Source: Echinococcus granulosus (Eukaryota > Platyhelminthes > Cestoda > Cyclophyllidea > Taeniidae). From it: DNA of 64,000 nt. The stretch covers positions 70,261-134,260 of the forward strand of contig NW_020170409.1 in assembly GCF_000524195.1 (NCBI RefSeq), written 5' to 3'. Below the pieces are notes generated by a model. It made no database searches. It was not told the origin of the DNA and saw only the letters and a program-made list of their open reading frames with translations. Below are positions 46,401 to 57,800 of the stretch, one piece after another. The translations under genes and the position numbers were made by a program. Numbering within the stretch: the stretch's first letter is position 1; each line of letters begins with the position of its first letter.

Positions 46401-48725
46401 AAAAATGAATTTTACAGGTGCATTTAGCAAAACGCCTAGCCCATAGCAAACTTAAAATCTTGAAAATATTTAGTTTATGTTAAAGAAGACAAAAATACTT
46501 TTCGCTCGAAATGGGATACCTTACTGGAGAGACACGAAGGATTTTAAAAACAAAAGTTCTCTAATAAAGGTGAAGAAGAAAGGAGGAAGACAAGCGCAGT
46601 CAGCTTAAAAAGTACACCCATTAACAGCGCATTGCGTGTGTTTGCAAGGAAATGGAGAATCTAGGTCGTCAATCCACCGTCAACATCGTCACTAAACATA
46701 TTTGCAATGGGGATGATAATTGTTTAAAGACGGCTAACATTACCCAGTAAATGAAATATGTGACGAGTATGAATGGCTCATTGTTAAAAAAGCCTAAATT
46801 TTGAAAATTATTGAAATTTTGCATAAAAATGCGGATACGAAATTAAAAAAATAGCATTTTCCAATCGACAAGCGTTTCAGATTTTTCGTCGTCAGATAAT
46901 GCTCGTCTATAGGGTTAACAATACCCACATATATAGCAATAAATCCAAGTTTTGACAAGTCATAGCCGATAATTTGTGCGGTCCAAAGTGGAAACGATAG
47001 CTGACATCTCAAAGTGGAGAAATGGCAAATTTAATGTTAAAATAATTAAACTAGTACTTTAAAACAACTAAATACATGCGCAGTACAAGTTTAGGGCTTA
47101 TTAAAACAGGTCCCCAAATGGAAGTTATCTTTGAGTGTTAAATTAAACAACCGCTATCAGGTTATTTCTTAAAGTAAAAGATGGTGGATATCGGTAACAA
47201 TCAAATTGATTAGATTCCTAGTATTCACGTCGCTCACCTGGTCGCGCAGCTCATGAGTCTCCATGGTGATGCGAGCCACCTCAGCTTCTGACTCCATCCT
47301 GATTCCATCCGCGACCTGTACTGTCTTAAGGAGATGCCTCTCGTGAAGTCTCAATTCAGTGACCTCGCGTTCATGCTCCGCCACCTCCAGCTCAAATTTC
47401 TCCCTCCATATTGCCACCTGTCGCATCAATGCCTCCACTTTGACCGAGAGCTCCACCTCCGCCTCTGCAGTAATATTAGTCTTTTCCACCACCGACGTCC
47501 GGTCGTCACCAGCTTCTGCTGTAGTGATGACTGCTGCCTCCATTCTCAGTCGTTCTGCCTCCTGCGTCAGAGACTCTATCTTCTCACTGAGTTGGCGACA
47601 CTCTGCATCCAGAGACTCACAGCGCTGCGCTAAGTCGTTGTTTTGTGTCAGGAGGATCTGTTTCTCCTCCTCCACTGAAGCATAGAGTTCCGCGTAGTGT
47701 GCCTCCCTCGCATCCCCAGTGGATGCCGAGGGGCTGGTCACTAGCAGATACTTCAACTGATCAATCTGGAGGCGGCAATGCTCCAACTTGGCGGTTTGCG
47801 TACATAACGACTCAAGAAGGATAGCTCGTTCGAAGGCCAGATTGCGATTCTCTTCCTGCGTCTCATCCAGTGTCCTCTGCATTTCACATAACTCGCCCAT
47901 CGTCGCTTGCAATTCCTCGGTTGTCGTGTAGTTCGCCTCCTCCATCTCATGAATTCGGTTCTCCAAGTTCGTAACCGATGTAGGCTTGGTGGTTTCCCCA
48001 CCAAAAAGACTGGACATCGCGGAGACTAGGCTCTGTTGATCTGAATTGGCAGTTCCTGAGGCAGCAGGTGGTTCTAGAGGTGGGCGCGAGGAGAGGCAAG
48101 ACGAATCCTCGTCAAGGTCAGCACCACCCATTTTTCGTTTGAGGTCGTGAGAGGTCTGTTGTTGGACCAGAGCCTCCGCTCGCTCCTTCGCCTCCCGCAA
48201 GTTGCGGACCTCAAAGGAGAGGCGTTCAATCTCCATCTTTCGTGACTCTGTCAGTTGAGTGAGCTCGGATATACGCGCCTCATACTGTTTTTTTTCCTTC
48301 TCAACTCGAGAGAGAAGATCAGAATTGATGTAGATACGATCACCGTTCACGGTGTTTGAGCCGCCAGAAGTGGAGGAATTCGATTCGCGGAGGACGGCGG
48401 AGGGGAGGGCTATAATTGAGGAGGGTTTGCGACTGGAGATCTTCCGTGATTTGGACTCCTTGATAGAATCGTGTGAGTCCAGAGAGGTTTGGGAGTTTGA
48501 GCGGGCAGATTTGATATTGTGACAGCTGGAGGACTTAAAAAGGGCAGGTTTTGCCCGTGGAACGGAGCGTGAGAGGGGACGGAGGAAAGTGCCCGGGTCG
48601 GGATTGTGAGCAGTTTCAATGGGTTTGTGAATGCGTGGTGAACGACGGACTATGGTGTCGGGAATCTGAGTTGTGGGGTTCTTTGGAGCAGTATTTCGTT
48701 GTACAGTTTTACCAGCCATCGACAT
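34424..48725 (-). CDS. SPECC1L: Cytospin / SPECC1L-like coiled-coil and calponin-homology protein (complete, five exons)
   Basis: In animals this family links actin and microtubules and acts in cytokinesis and cell shape. Exons on the minus strand: 48725-47238, 41796-41344, 39366-39026, 37666-37078 and 34564-34424 (TAG), giving 1003 aa (human about 1117). Intron phases are 0, 0, 2, 0. Residues 1-135 are a basic, S/P-rich tail. Coiled coil runs about 135-525, including [20 protein letters not shown] and [14 protein letters not shown], which match cytospin-A closely. A proline/serine linker follows, with [16 protein letters not shown] corresponding to human EPTPTVKTLIKSFDSASQ. The C-terminal calponin-homology domain (about 892-1000) has [30 protein letters not shown] and [20 protein letters not shown]. 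The start could be 48725 or the ATG two codons later. The central coiled coil is shorter than in vertebrates; small exons in the 5.4-kb first intron cannot be excluded. Confidence 0.94.
37078..37666 (-). CDS. SPECC1L: SPECC1L exon 4, start of the calponin-homology domain
   Basis: Residues about 762-957. The first two thirds are low-complexity S/T/A sequence; the last 66 residues begin the CH domain ([11 protein letters not shown] to DKQRRFE). The exon starts with the last base of an Arg codon (AG|A) and ends GAG|GTGCGT. The final exon at 34564 continues with VAFAAAES, matching human MLAFQAAES. Confidence 0.93.
43808..43836. repeat. (GACC)n tetranucleotide microsatellite
   Basis: Five to six near-perfect tandem GACC units in the first intron of the SPECC1L-like gene. 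Confidence 0.9.
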
Positions 48726-51700
48726 GGTGCCGTTACATTAGAAGTACAAAAAGTGGCTAAAAAGAGAGCGTCTTCCAAATACAAAAATCAAGCGTCTATG
48801 GTCAAAAGTAATTAAATGATGCTAATTGAATGCACCTCAGCGGTCTAAGAACAAATTAACCTAAGCAGACCTAGTTTGGAAACTATTTCAGGGAATACGC
48901 AAGGAGCAGCCTTATTCTAAGAAAATAGAGGAAATAAAAATGGTAAGTAAATATTCATATCCCAAAAATCTGGCAAATTCTCTGGAAATATCTAGCCCAA
49001 CAGGATACCGTGGGTCCCAAAACTGCAATATCAAAGAATATTCATACCATTGAATGAAACATACACTTCATAAGCGTGAATGAAAATAAATGGGCTTCAA
49101 CGGTCGAAATTCTAAATACAATTTTACGTAGCGACCCAGGCCTGACTAAACGAACTGCAAACAAAATCAAGCCTCGTTGACAGCCGCAATTAAAATGCTT
49201 GCGTCGCGGAGTGACACAGTAAAACAAGAGCCTTATCCTAATTTTTGCAAGAACGATTATTGAATAAAGTAATAAGCTTTAGATTTTCTAAAGTTTTTAG
49301 ATTAAAAATTTTACTATGTGTATTTGCTTATATTTTGCCGTGATTTTTAATGCATCTTTATTTTGAGTTGCAAGAGCAGGAAGAAATACTACTAATGCTC
49401 CTGCAAAATGCCTCTATACTAAAATTGTTCTTTGATTTGCATTCGTTTTGCACATTTGTATACAAATTATTTTGTGATTAGCTTATCTGCCGATAAGGCA
49501 TTTCTAACATGGAAGATAATGTTGATTGCGGCCAACTTGCTTGTGCGTTTATTGAGAATTTTAGTCTTTAGTTTCAATATCCGCATTTGAATAAGTTCAA
49601 AAGAATACATTTGTACAAAATCCTGCTTTGGTAGAGAGAGGTAATAGAAGTCATGTACTTTTGCCGTGCTGAATGGCCCTTGTATAATTTGCTTAGAATC
49701 ACAGGATAAGTACTTGCAATTATTACTTTTATCCCTAGTAGAAGATAAATTAGCTAACTCATTTTACAAGACTTAGGCTTCTTTTTGGTGCTCCGAGTCT
49801 TCCTTGAAGTCGGAAGAATTTATAATATTTGGAAATCAAGTGTATTGGCCATGTACAGAAGCGCCGAGGAAAGCATAGAGCCCTTAGACTTAGGTGCCCA
49901 GGCAACCATAAACCCGATAATTAAATAAATAATCCAAGTGTTGTAATATGTTCTTAAACCTCGCTCCTGCGTAATTCGCCATGAAATCGGCTACTCTACA
50001 GCACTCAGCTTGTTAAGCGCGTCAATCGTGTTAGCAACATCGTCATTCGACCTACCTCAAATATGGTAGGATTACCCCCTTAATCGTCATGCTGTGTGTA
50101 AGTTATTTTTTTCGTTACCTCAGAGGAGCAGATTTTATCATGCTCAGTGTTGCAGACACAGTGCTACAGTGTGTCCAAAGTTTGAATATTAAATAAAATT
50201 CAGTGAAGGAAAACGGACGGACGATAATTTATAAGCTAGAGCATTTATATCAGCTGTTACTCGTCGAATATGGCAAAGCGTCTCCAGCACATATAAGGCA
50301 CCTCAAAGTTGTGATTCCTCATTAGTAAAGAGAATAAACAACAAATATTATAAAACAGACAGCCACATCACCCAAAGTTACAAATGTATGTCACAGTGCA
50401 AGGTTAATTACATTAGGTAAGTATAAAATTATTGTCAATGGGCAAAATAAGGCATTGAATTGGGACTGAGCGGAGGAGAAAGAGGCAATCAAGAAGAAAG
50501 ACATTTGTTTGGTTGGTTGCTTGTTCGTTTGCTTGGCAGTTCTAGGGTTTGCATGTACATGAGGAGGGGGAGGAAGAAAGGCAGGAAAGCAGGCTGGACT
50601 GCAATCTCCCTCTTCCAATTTCATCGTCATAATCACAACCACTGCCATTGAAATCAACAAATTCACTATCACAACCCTATGAGCGGCCAGGTGTAAGGTT
50701 CTCGCGGGTGCCTCCTAAAATTAAATCAGGGTTAAGTCTGAGTGGACAGGAGCCTACTTCGCTTATTTTTTTCCAATCCCGTGGTCACCAGAGCACACGC
50801 AGAGGCACCCAATGGCTCTCCTCCTCCTCCCACACACGCGAGAGGTGTAGGTGGTCCACTGGGTGCTTCCGTTTGTGCCAGTGGGGGGATATAAATCAGC
50901 CAGACATAAAGGATAGTTTGATTAGATTAAGTCACTTTAGCAGCACGAGTTGAATAACCCTCTTAACTGCGCTAGTAGATAAGTACAGCTGAAGAGACGC
51001 TACCACTGAGGGTGCTGTCTTAGATTTAACGGGCGATAATTGCGACATATGAGCGAATGACTGCCTAAATTTTGTTTGTTAGAAGTGAAGAAAAACGCAG
51101 ACTCATAGGCTTACTAATTGATCAACTTTTAACCTTCAGAAATCAAAAGATTACAAAATGATATTCCGAAACCTTAGCATTATCTTCAACCTTTACGGAA
51201 AAATAACATCAAAAGTTGCGCTCAAATGACCATATTCCTTTTCAACTTTTTTACCATTGACTAAAAGGTGATGAATTTGTTATAGGCATAAAATAGCTCG
51301 TCATTTTCGTGTGTCAGATCGAGATTTTATCATCTAACAATTCCAGTTACAAAAAGTCAAAATTTAGTGGAACGCTGTTAAGGTTCGTGCTAAGGCTGAT
51401 AGCCTGAAACTTCAGATCTTGTTAAATCTTACGCCCCTGATCGCAATTTAATCAACAAATCGCAAAAAGAAATAAGGGGTAGCGAGCATTAACAATAAGA
51501 TGGTGCTATTCATAACAAAAACTCACCCTTGGGAATTGTGAAAGTTCGGAGTCAGTGAACTTCAAGCAATTAACCCATTAAGCACCCTAAACCCATATAA
51601 TTCAACCAACATTTCCTAATTCTGTTAATATTAACCTCACAATCTAACATGAATGAAATTAATAGTGGGCATATTAACATTCACCAAGTATGAAAATATC

Positions 51701-52197
51701 AAGCTTCCACAACTTAGGCTAAGTCCGTATCATTTTTCGCCCTGGCTTCTTGCTGCGACATTTCTTCACTTTTGGTCTTCGAATGTCCCTAAGACAGTGA
51801 CATAGAGCTCCTCCTACGTTAACACTAAAGTTGACTCCGAATTCTTACGGAATGTATTGTCCCCAGGACTGACTTATATGCCTCAGAACCTTAGTGAATC
51901 CTACCTGGCTAGATGAAAAAGCGCAGGAGGGAAGTTGTGATAATGCAACCGTCAAAACTAAATGCCATATCAAATAGCATTAACAAATGTCCAGATACAG
52001 ATCGCTCAATTTGACAATACGATTTGAAACCGGAACTCCCATATTCAATGACCTGGCTTAAAAGGATCAGTATCTGTGCTAAACGTAGACTTTCCGGCTG
52101 CAGCCCCACAGTAAAAACCAATGCTAAAAGCTCTCAATTTTTCAGATAAAAAAAGGTCTGACTAAAAAAGGTCCCCAATATCGGCTGACTGAGTGAG
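48726..52197. other. Interval between SPECC1L start and NFAT-like 3' end
   Basis: This should contain the SPECC1L promoter and 5' UTR and, on the same strand, the 3' end of the NFAT-like gene (UTR or further exons). I could not identify another NFAT exon. A diverged repeat copy lies at about 49786-49880. Frames near 50391-50953 on both strands are purine- or pyrimidine-biased and unrecognised. Confidence 0.35.
49786..49880 (+). repeat. Dispersed repeat, copy 4 (diverged 5' part)
   Basis: GGTGCTCCGAGTCTTCCTTG, AAGTCGGAAGAATTTATAAT, GTGTATTGGCCATGTACAGAAG and CGCCGAGGA align in order with the first 90 bp of the copies at 30508 and 32018. Confidence 0.45.
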
Positions 52198-52229
52198 TTA
52201 GGGAGTGAGTAAATGAATGAGAAACTTGC

Positions 52230-54822
52230 CTTGGACGTAGTAGAAATTTTTGGGTGCGCTAGTTCCACTGGGAGCATCAATGACGATCTGCACCCGTAGC
52301 GGACTCAGTGACGCCGTCTGACCGTCGTAGGGCGGCACGCAGCAGACCAGGTGCGACTGTGGCAGAAAAGGCACAACGTTATAGTGGTAATGTGCGCATT
52401 AATGGTACGAGGAATTCTGTAAGTCGAGCAGAACAATGAATTTTAAAAATGCAAAAACAAGTGGCATTGTGGCAGTACTGTGGGCATTTATAAAAGGTAA
52501 GCGTATCTGTCCCGTGACAGTAGTGGGTGCGCATCCATGTGGGTCGCTTCAAGTACCGTTAATAAAGATAACAGGCGTCAGTGTCATTACGCCCATCCAC
52601 AGATCAGTACCTGGTGATGAAGTGCCTTGTATTAATGTTCCAAATTCAGGCATGCGTCTATCATTGACAATTCCACCGTGGCTGTTCCCAGTCCACAGCA
52701 CACCACTCACTCCTAAGAACATTCAACTCATAAAATCTCCGATCCTGGATGATTTACGCATAACGTGCTGTGGAATTGGAAAAACGACGATCCTTCTTCC
52801 AGTGTAAAGGATAAACACGGTCAGTTACGAGCATTTACCATTTCAAAAAAGTCGGAGCATGCTGGTTACCACAGATTTTTCCTTTTGATGAGCACAGATA
52901 ATGAAGTGAAGCAGGCTGTCATACCATGACGAACCGTCCGGACTGCTAGTTAAAAGCCATAGTTTATTTGTGTGAATATAGCAGGAAACTAAGCCGAAAA
53001 ATGATACCTGTCCTCATTTCTTAATTTTTTTTTGTCATTCATAAGCTTTTAAGCGCCGGGATAAGGGTCTACTCACGTAACCCATACTACCAGCTTCCCA
53101 GTCTTCCGATGGGCTCACGGAAAAGCTCTCGCCATACTCGAACGCCTTATAAGGTCTTAGATAACAACTTGAGCTCTCTTGTACTCACTAGGCTCTTTAT
53201 TTGAAATATGACTGGTTTTGACGGGGATCCGACTTTTGCCCTTATACATTCCCTATTAAGCCTAACGACGATAAAACAAGTTTGAACACATTTGTAAGCT
53301 ACAGGACCCGTGCTGTCACGCCAGGAAGGCCAAGCTGGCTGCCTGGTATATGTACTGACGGACTTGCATGTCCACATATAATAAACAACAGTTCGCTGTC
53401 GCATTTAAATCGCTCGCCGACATGTGGTCACTTTGGAGCACTTCTGCATTTATTTGTACTGCAACTATCGTGAAGGTTTTGACACTTTGCCTATTACGTA
53501 TTTTGGTGCATAATACATTAAGTTGATGGTGGGTGTGGGATGGCATTCTACAATACTGGTCGAATATAAGCAATCCAAACACCGTCAGATGCATTTTAAG
53601 ATATTAATCTTACTGAACTTGACTCAAAATCAAAAATCACAAACTTCTTCATCCCTGTTATCCTAATCCACTAAGTCCGCCGAGGACAGCTTACTAATGT
53701 ATCGGGAAGTGGTTAAAACGAATTTCCCCCTTTACGGAATATTTCCGACTTAATACTTCTTTTGTTAATTAGCAATTCCTCTCTTAAGTATTGCCACAAA
53801 TGGTTAACTTCTTCAGCATTTTTCATTAATCTCTGTCATTAAGTTTGCTAACGCTGACGCTAGTAATTATGATGGTGATACTACTGCCCTGATAATGACG
53901 AAAATGTACAGAAAATAGGAGGGAAAATGTTTTAAAGTGAATTCAATTTATTAAAGCAGAACCTTCACCTTGGCAACGATTGTAATAATTTCATTGTGTA
54001 GCTGATAAAGAACAGGTACACTTTTCGTTCGACTTAGATCCATTTGACCATTATTACTACAGGGATAGTCCAACTAATTAAAAACTTTTTTCATCGCAAA
54101 CTTTTAAATGATCAAGTATGCCTGGGAATGGGAGAGGTGGAGGGATTGTGTGCATAGTCAAAAATATACAGTAATTTGATAAGAATTTGAAGTGAAGTGA
54201 AGGCTGCTATAACTTAACAGGGAGCCGACCTAACAAACGAGATGTGACGGAAAATTTAACTTATTTGTTTCTCATAAACAGTCCTGTTTTTATTGTCCCA
54301 TACTTGCAATTTTTTAGTAAAATTGAAGTAAACACAGCTAATGCTTCATCGAGGGATAGATAGGAATCACAGGAGGCTAAGTAGATGCATAACAAGATGA
54401 ACAAATTGAATGGTTTGGGACAAATTGGTGAGTAGAAAGATAAAGAGGTAAGTGGGTAAGCAAAGCAACGGCACGCAACTAGAAAGACAAATGGAGAGAA
54501 TGTTCGCCCGGTAATACCATAACGGTAATAAATTGTATTTTAGTCCCGAATTGAAATCAAAAATGCGGAAGCATCAAACTCACCTCAGTGAGAAAGTCAG
54601 TGTCCACACGAGCCTCGCGTTGCCAAACCACCTTGGTCCCCTCGAACACTCCGGAGGGTGCGTAGACGCCACCATTGTCTGTTGTTAAGACCACCTGGCG
54701 GAAGAGGACTCGACAGCTGGGCGAAAAGTTGGAGCCGAGAACGATTAGGTCCACCATGCCGCTAGTAGGTGCCTCACAGTGCGACAGTCGGGCAATCACT
54801 GGTGGTCCATGCAGCGGTAGGG
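52230..54822 (-). CDS. IPT/TIG module B, tandem duplicate (two exons, 54822-54584 and 52356-52230)
   Basis: This is a second copy of the IPT module. Exon 1 is again 239 nt with the same phases: GPPVIARLSHCEAP, DLIVLGSNFSPSCRVLFRQ, VVWQREARVDTDFLTE. Exon 2 is 127 nt: SHLVCCVPPYDG, SLSPLRVQIVIDAPSGTSAP and FYYVQ. It shares with module A a long loop bounded by FRQ and VVWxRxAxxD that human NFAT5 lacks. The 3' boundary is either a GC donor (CAAG|GCAAGT, same phase 1 as module A) or readthrough to TAA at 52198-52200, adding GKFLIHLLTP. Confidence 0.85.
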
Positions 54823-57800
54823 CTGAATCGGTGGTGAGTTAAAAAGGCTAAATTTTTATCAAAATGTGACACTGTAAAGCGGACGGAAAACAGAGCGAAG
54901 ACAGTTTGTTAGAATAGAATAGAGTGCAAAAGACCAGCTTTTTTAACCTTTCACTATTCGATCTCCACGACAGTCGTACGGGGTCCTCCTTCCTCCGTCG
55001 TCACCTACGCTAATATCCAACCTGCTGAAAGTCTAGTACGCCCCATTACACCTACACAGACCTTTTCACTCCGTCATGATATACCCACGCTAAGTGTCCG
55101 ATTCTGCTTGTTAGTAGTAGAGCTACCGCCCGATTCCCGCGCCCGACTCGTCTTTGGAGGGTAATTCAGATGAAGATCATGAAGAATGTTTCCTGCCGGG
55201 TGGGCAGGTTCAGTTTTACGGAGTAAATTGTTCAAGTGATTTATTTCCAACAGGTGGTCATGCTAATGCACAATTCTATTTACCATAGACCAACGAATGT
55301 ATGTTAACCCTATCGAATAAGAAGCTAGGCGGTTTACGCCAAATCTGGGCAAATTTTGCCTCCATTTTGATTGGTTGTGTGCATTTCATGTACATTGAAG
55401 GAGGATGTTTTTGGGTTTGCCTCGTCAACATGTAGGGGATTTGCAGAGAAATGCTTGGCTCTTTACAAAATACCTTAAGGAATCTGTGTCCATTAAAATC
55501 ACTCCTCTTGATAGTGTTTTGTTTAACACAACAAGCAGCAAATACGTTCATAAAAACTGGTTCCTCTAAATTGCTATGATGCTTCAGCATAGCCACTGGA
55601 TACGTTTACTCAATTCGGCTATGTAAGGACGATTTATGTCGACTTTAAATGAAGCAACATTTTCAAAAGTCGTGGCATCATTGAAGGGAAAATCGAAAAA
55701 TTAGCTTCCCTTGCAACAGGATATGCAACTCCTTAACAGATCAGTGTGCTTGTGAATTGACGAGAAATACGGAGGAGATGGACATAGTGGGAGAAAGGGA
55801 AAGTCGAACTTGTCACTTCACAGCTGGACAAAAGTTAACTTACAGGGAAGGTAGGTGAAAGTCTCGGGCCTACCCGCTTTGGTCGGTGTCTGGATGTACA
55901 CGTGGACCTGCAACGGCGAGGTCAGGAGGCTCGAGGGACCACTGTACTCCGGAACTTTGCAAATTAGATGCGTCTACAACAGTCACAACACACACGAAAA
56001 TTAGTATGACTATTTCCAGCATTACAAATATGTGGCATTCCAGTTCCTTATCTGAGTCGGTTTGTCGTAAATTCGTAAAATTTGTTTTGATTCAGTAAAT
56101 CGTTTCACTAATCGGACGTTGTTATTTTGATTGTAAACGTACTAACTTTTAAGTAGTGCTTAAATTGGTTTAGGAAATTAATAACAATCTGCTTTAAATT
56201 CGTATAACAAAACATCTAAGAGATTGTTACAGGCGATTTCGCCCTAAGAACCCGGTGGAAGTGTTTAATCTCTATTCAAATAAAAGTATATCACCTGTTG
56301 TATGTCCAATATTTTATGCAGGACTAAATTTAAATGGAGTGGCTATACGTGTCAAACCTTGCTACCAGTTCTTGTGTAGGTTGAGGTGGATACATTCCCA
56401 TTGCTAAGCTTCGGGATCTCCCAATTGGCATAAATTCAGGCTTAAAACAAGCATTCGGGTAGTATTCCCGTCAAATTGGAAGTGACTCGAGATGGACGAC
56501 GTTATGATAATGGAAGGGGAATAATCAGCCCATTCAGCTCTACAATTTTGGTGTTTGTCTGGCTATTTCAGTCTCACGCTAACCACCTAACGCTTTGTAC
56601 TCCTCCTTTTATATTGGCAATGTCATCATCTGTCTTTCAAAGCATTGCGTTCTTCAAGAGCAATTTATTTTGGCGCTAGGACGTCGTCCCCCTCGCCTGA
56701 ACTGCCCACCACTTTTGGAGGCGAGCCAAATGACCTTGTTGAGGTGAGGCTAACCATATGTTACATGCACGTGCCTTAAATCGCACCAAGACTGAATGTC
56801 TGACGGATATTTTATCCACAGCTATACCCTGTCATGAAGATTTTTGGGAAAATTATTAAACTAAATTGTTAGTCCTCTGCGCAGTCATACACGAAAGAAA
56901 GGGCAGGCTTGTATTTTTAAACGTAAACAGGTGTGTCAGCCATTAGGGAACATTACTTAAGCCACGGCCCCCTTGTCAACTTTGAATACAACGCCACCGA
57001 TGAAGTCATGCCGTTAACATGGTCTTAGCGACTGATTACGATGAGTTCGAGGATGACTTCGTCTCAAATGACCAAACTCTTCACTTCTGCCCTTAAGAAA
57101 AGTTCCCAATATCTGCCAGGGGCATCTCCCTCATGATAAATGGAAAATCAGTATTTCTGACGTTGGGATGATGCTGCAAGCTTCAGGTTTGTCCAGTAAT
57201 TTCTAATCGCCTGAAATAGGCCTTGAGGTCATGGAGGGGGGCCACACCCCGTCCTGCCGCACTTTGTTGCAAAATTTGAGGCCTATGTAAAATTCTACAT
57301 AAAACTAATCAAGCCGCCTGTCTTGATTTTAAAAAAAAAACGCTTCTTTTTGTTATAGAGACAACATGACTTGGAGTTCAAACATCAAAAGATTGGTGCC
57401 CACTCCTCAAATATTGTCATCTCTTACGTATTTAAACTCAAAACGAACTTCATGTCTATGTGGGGAATAGTCCCGCTATCCCAGGAAAAAAAGACGTTTC
57501 CAATAAGCACACAGTGTGCAAAATTTAAAGTTTGCTCAGTAGAGAGAGGCATTGTAAAATTAGGCCGCCAGTTTGAAATCACTGTTACAAAAAAATCCTT
57601 GACATTTTGAAGTCAGGTCGAACTGAGAGAGTTATTTTAGCTAACCTCTACCTGTTTCAGCAAGACTGCTGCTTGTACGGTCTGTACAAAGCTGGAGTAA
57701 GTGGAAGAAAATTCTTGTGATTGTTTTAGTCTTTGCATGCAACCTCAGCTACCTTCGTTTTAACTGAGATTACTAAGCTTTAATGTCACTGAGGGGGTCG

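Noticed and set aside
52436..52807. 123-codon + strand ORF inside the NFAT-like intron
   Set aside because: Antisense to a clear intron, no domain, no splice or poly(A) context; length is within chance.
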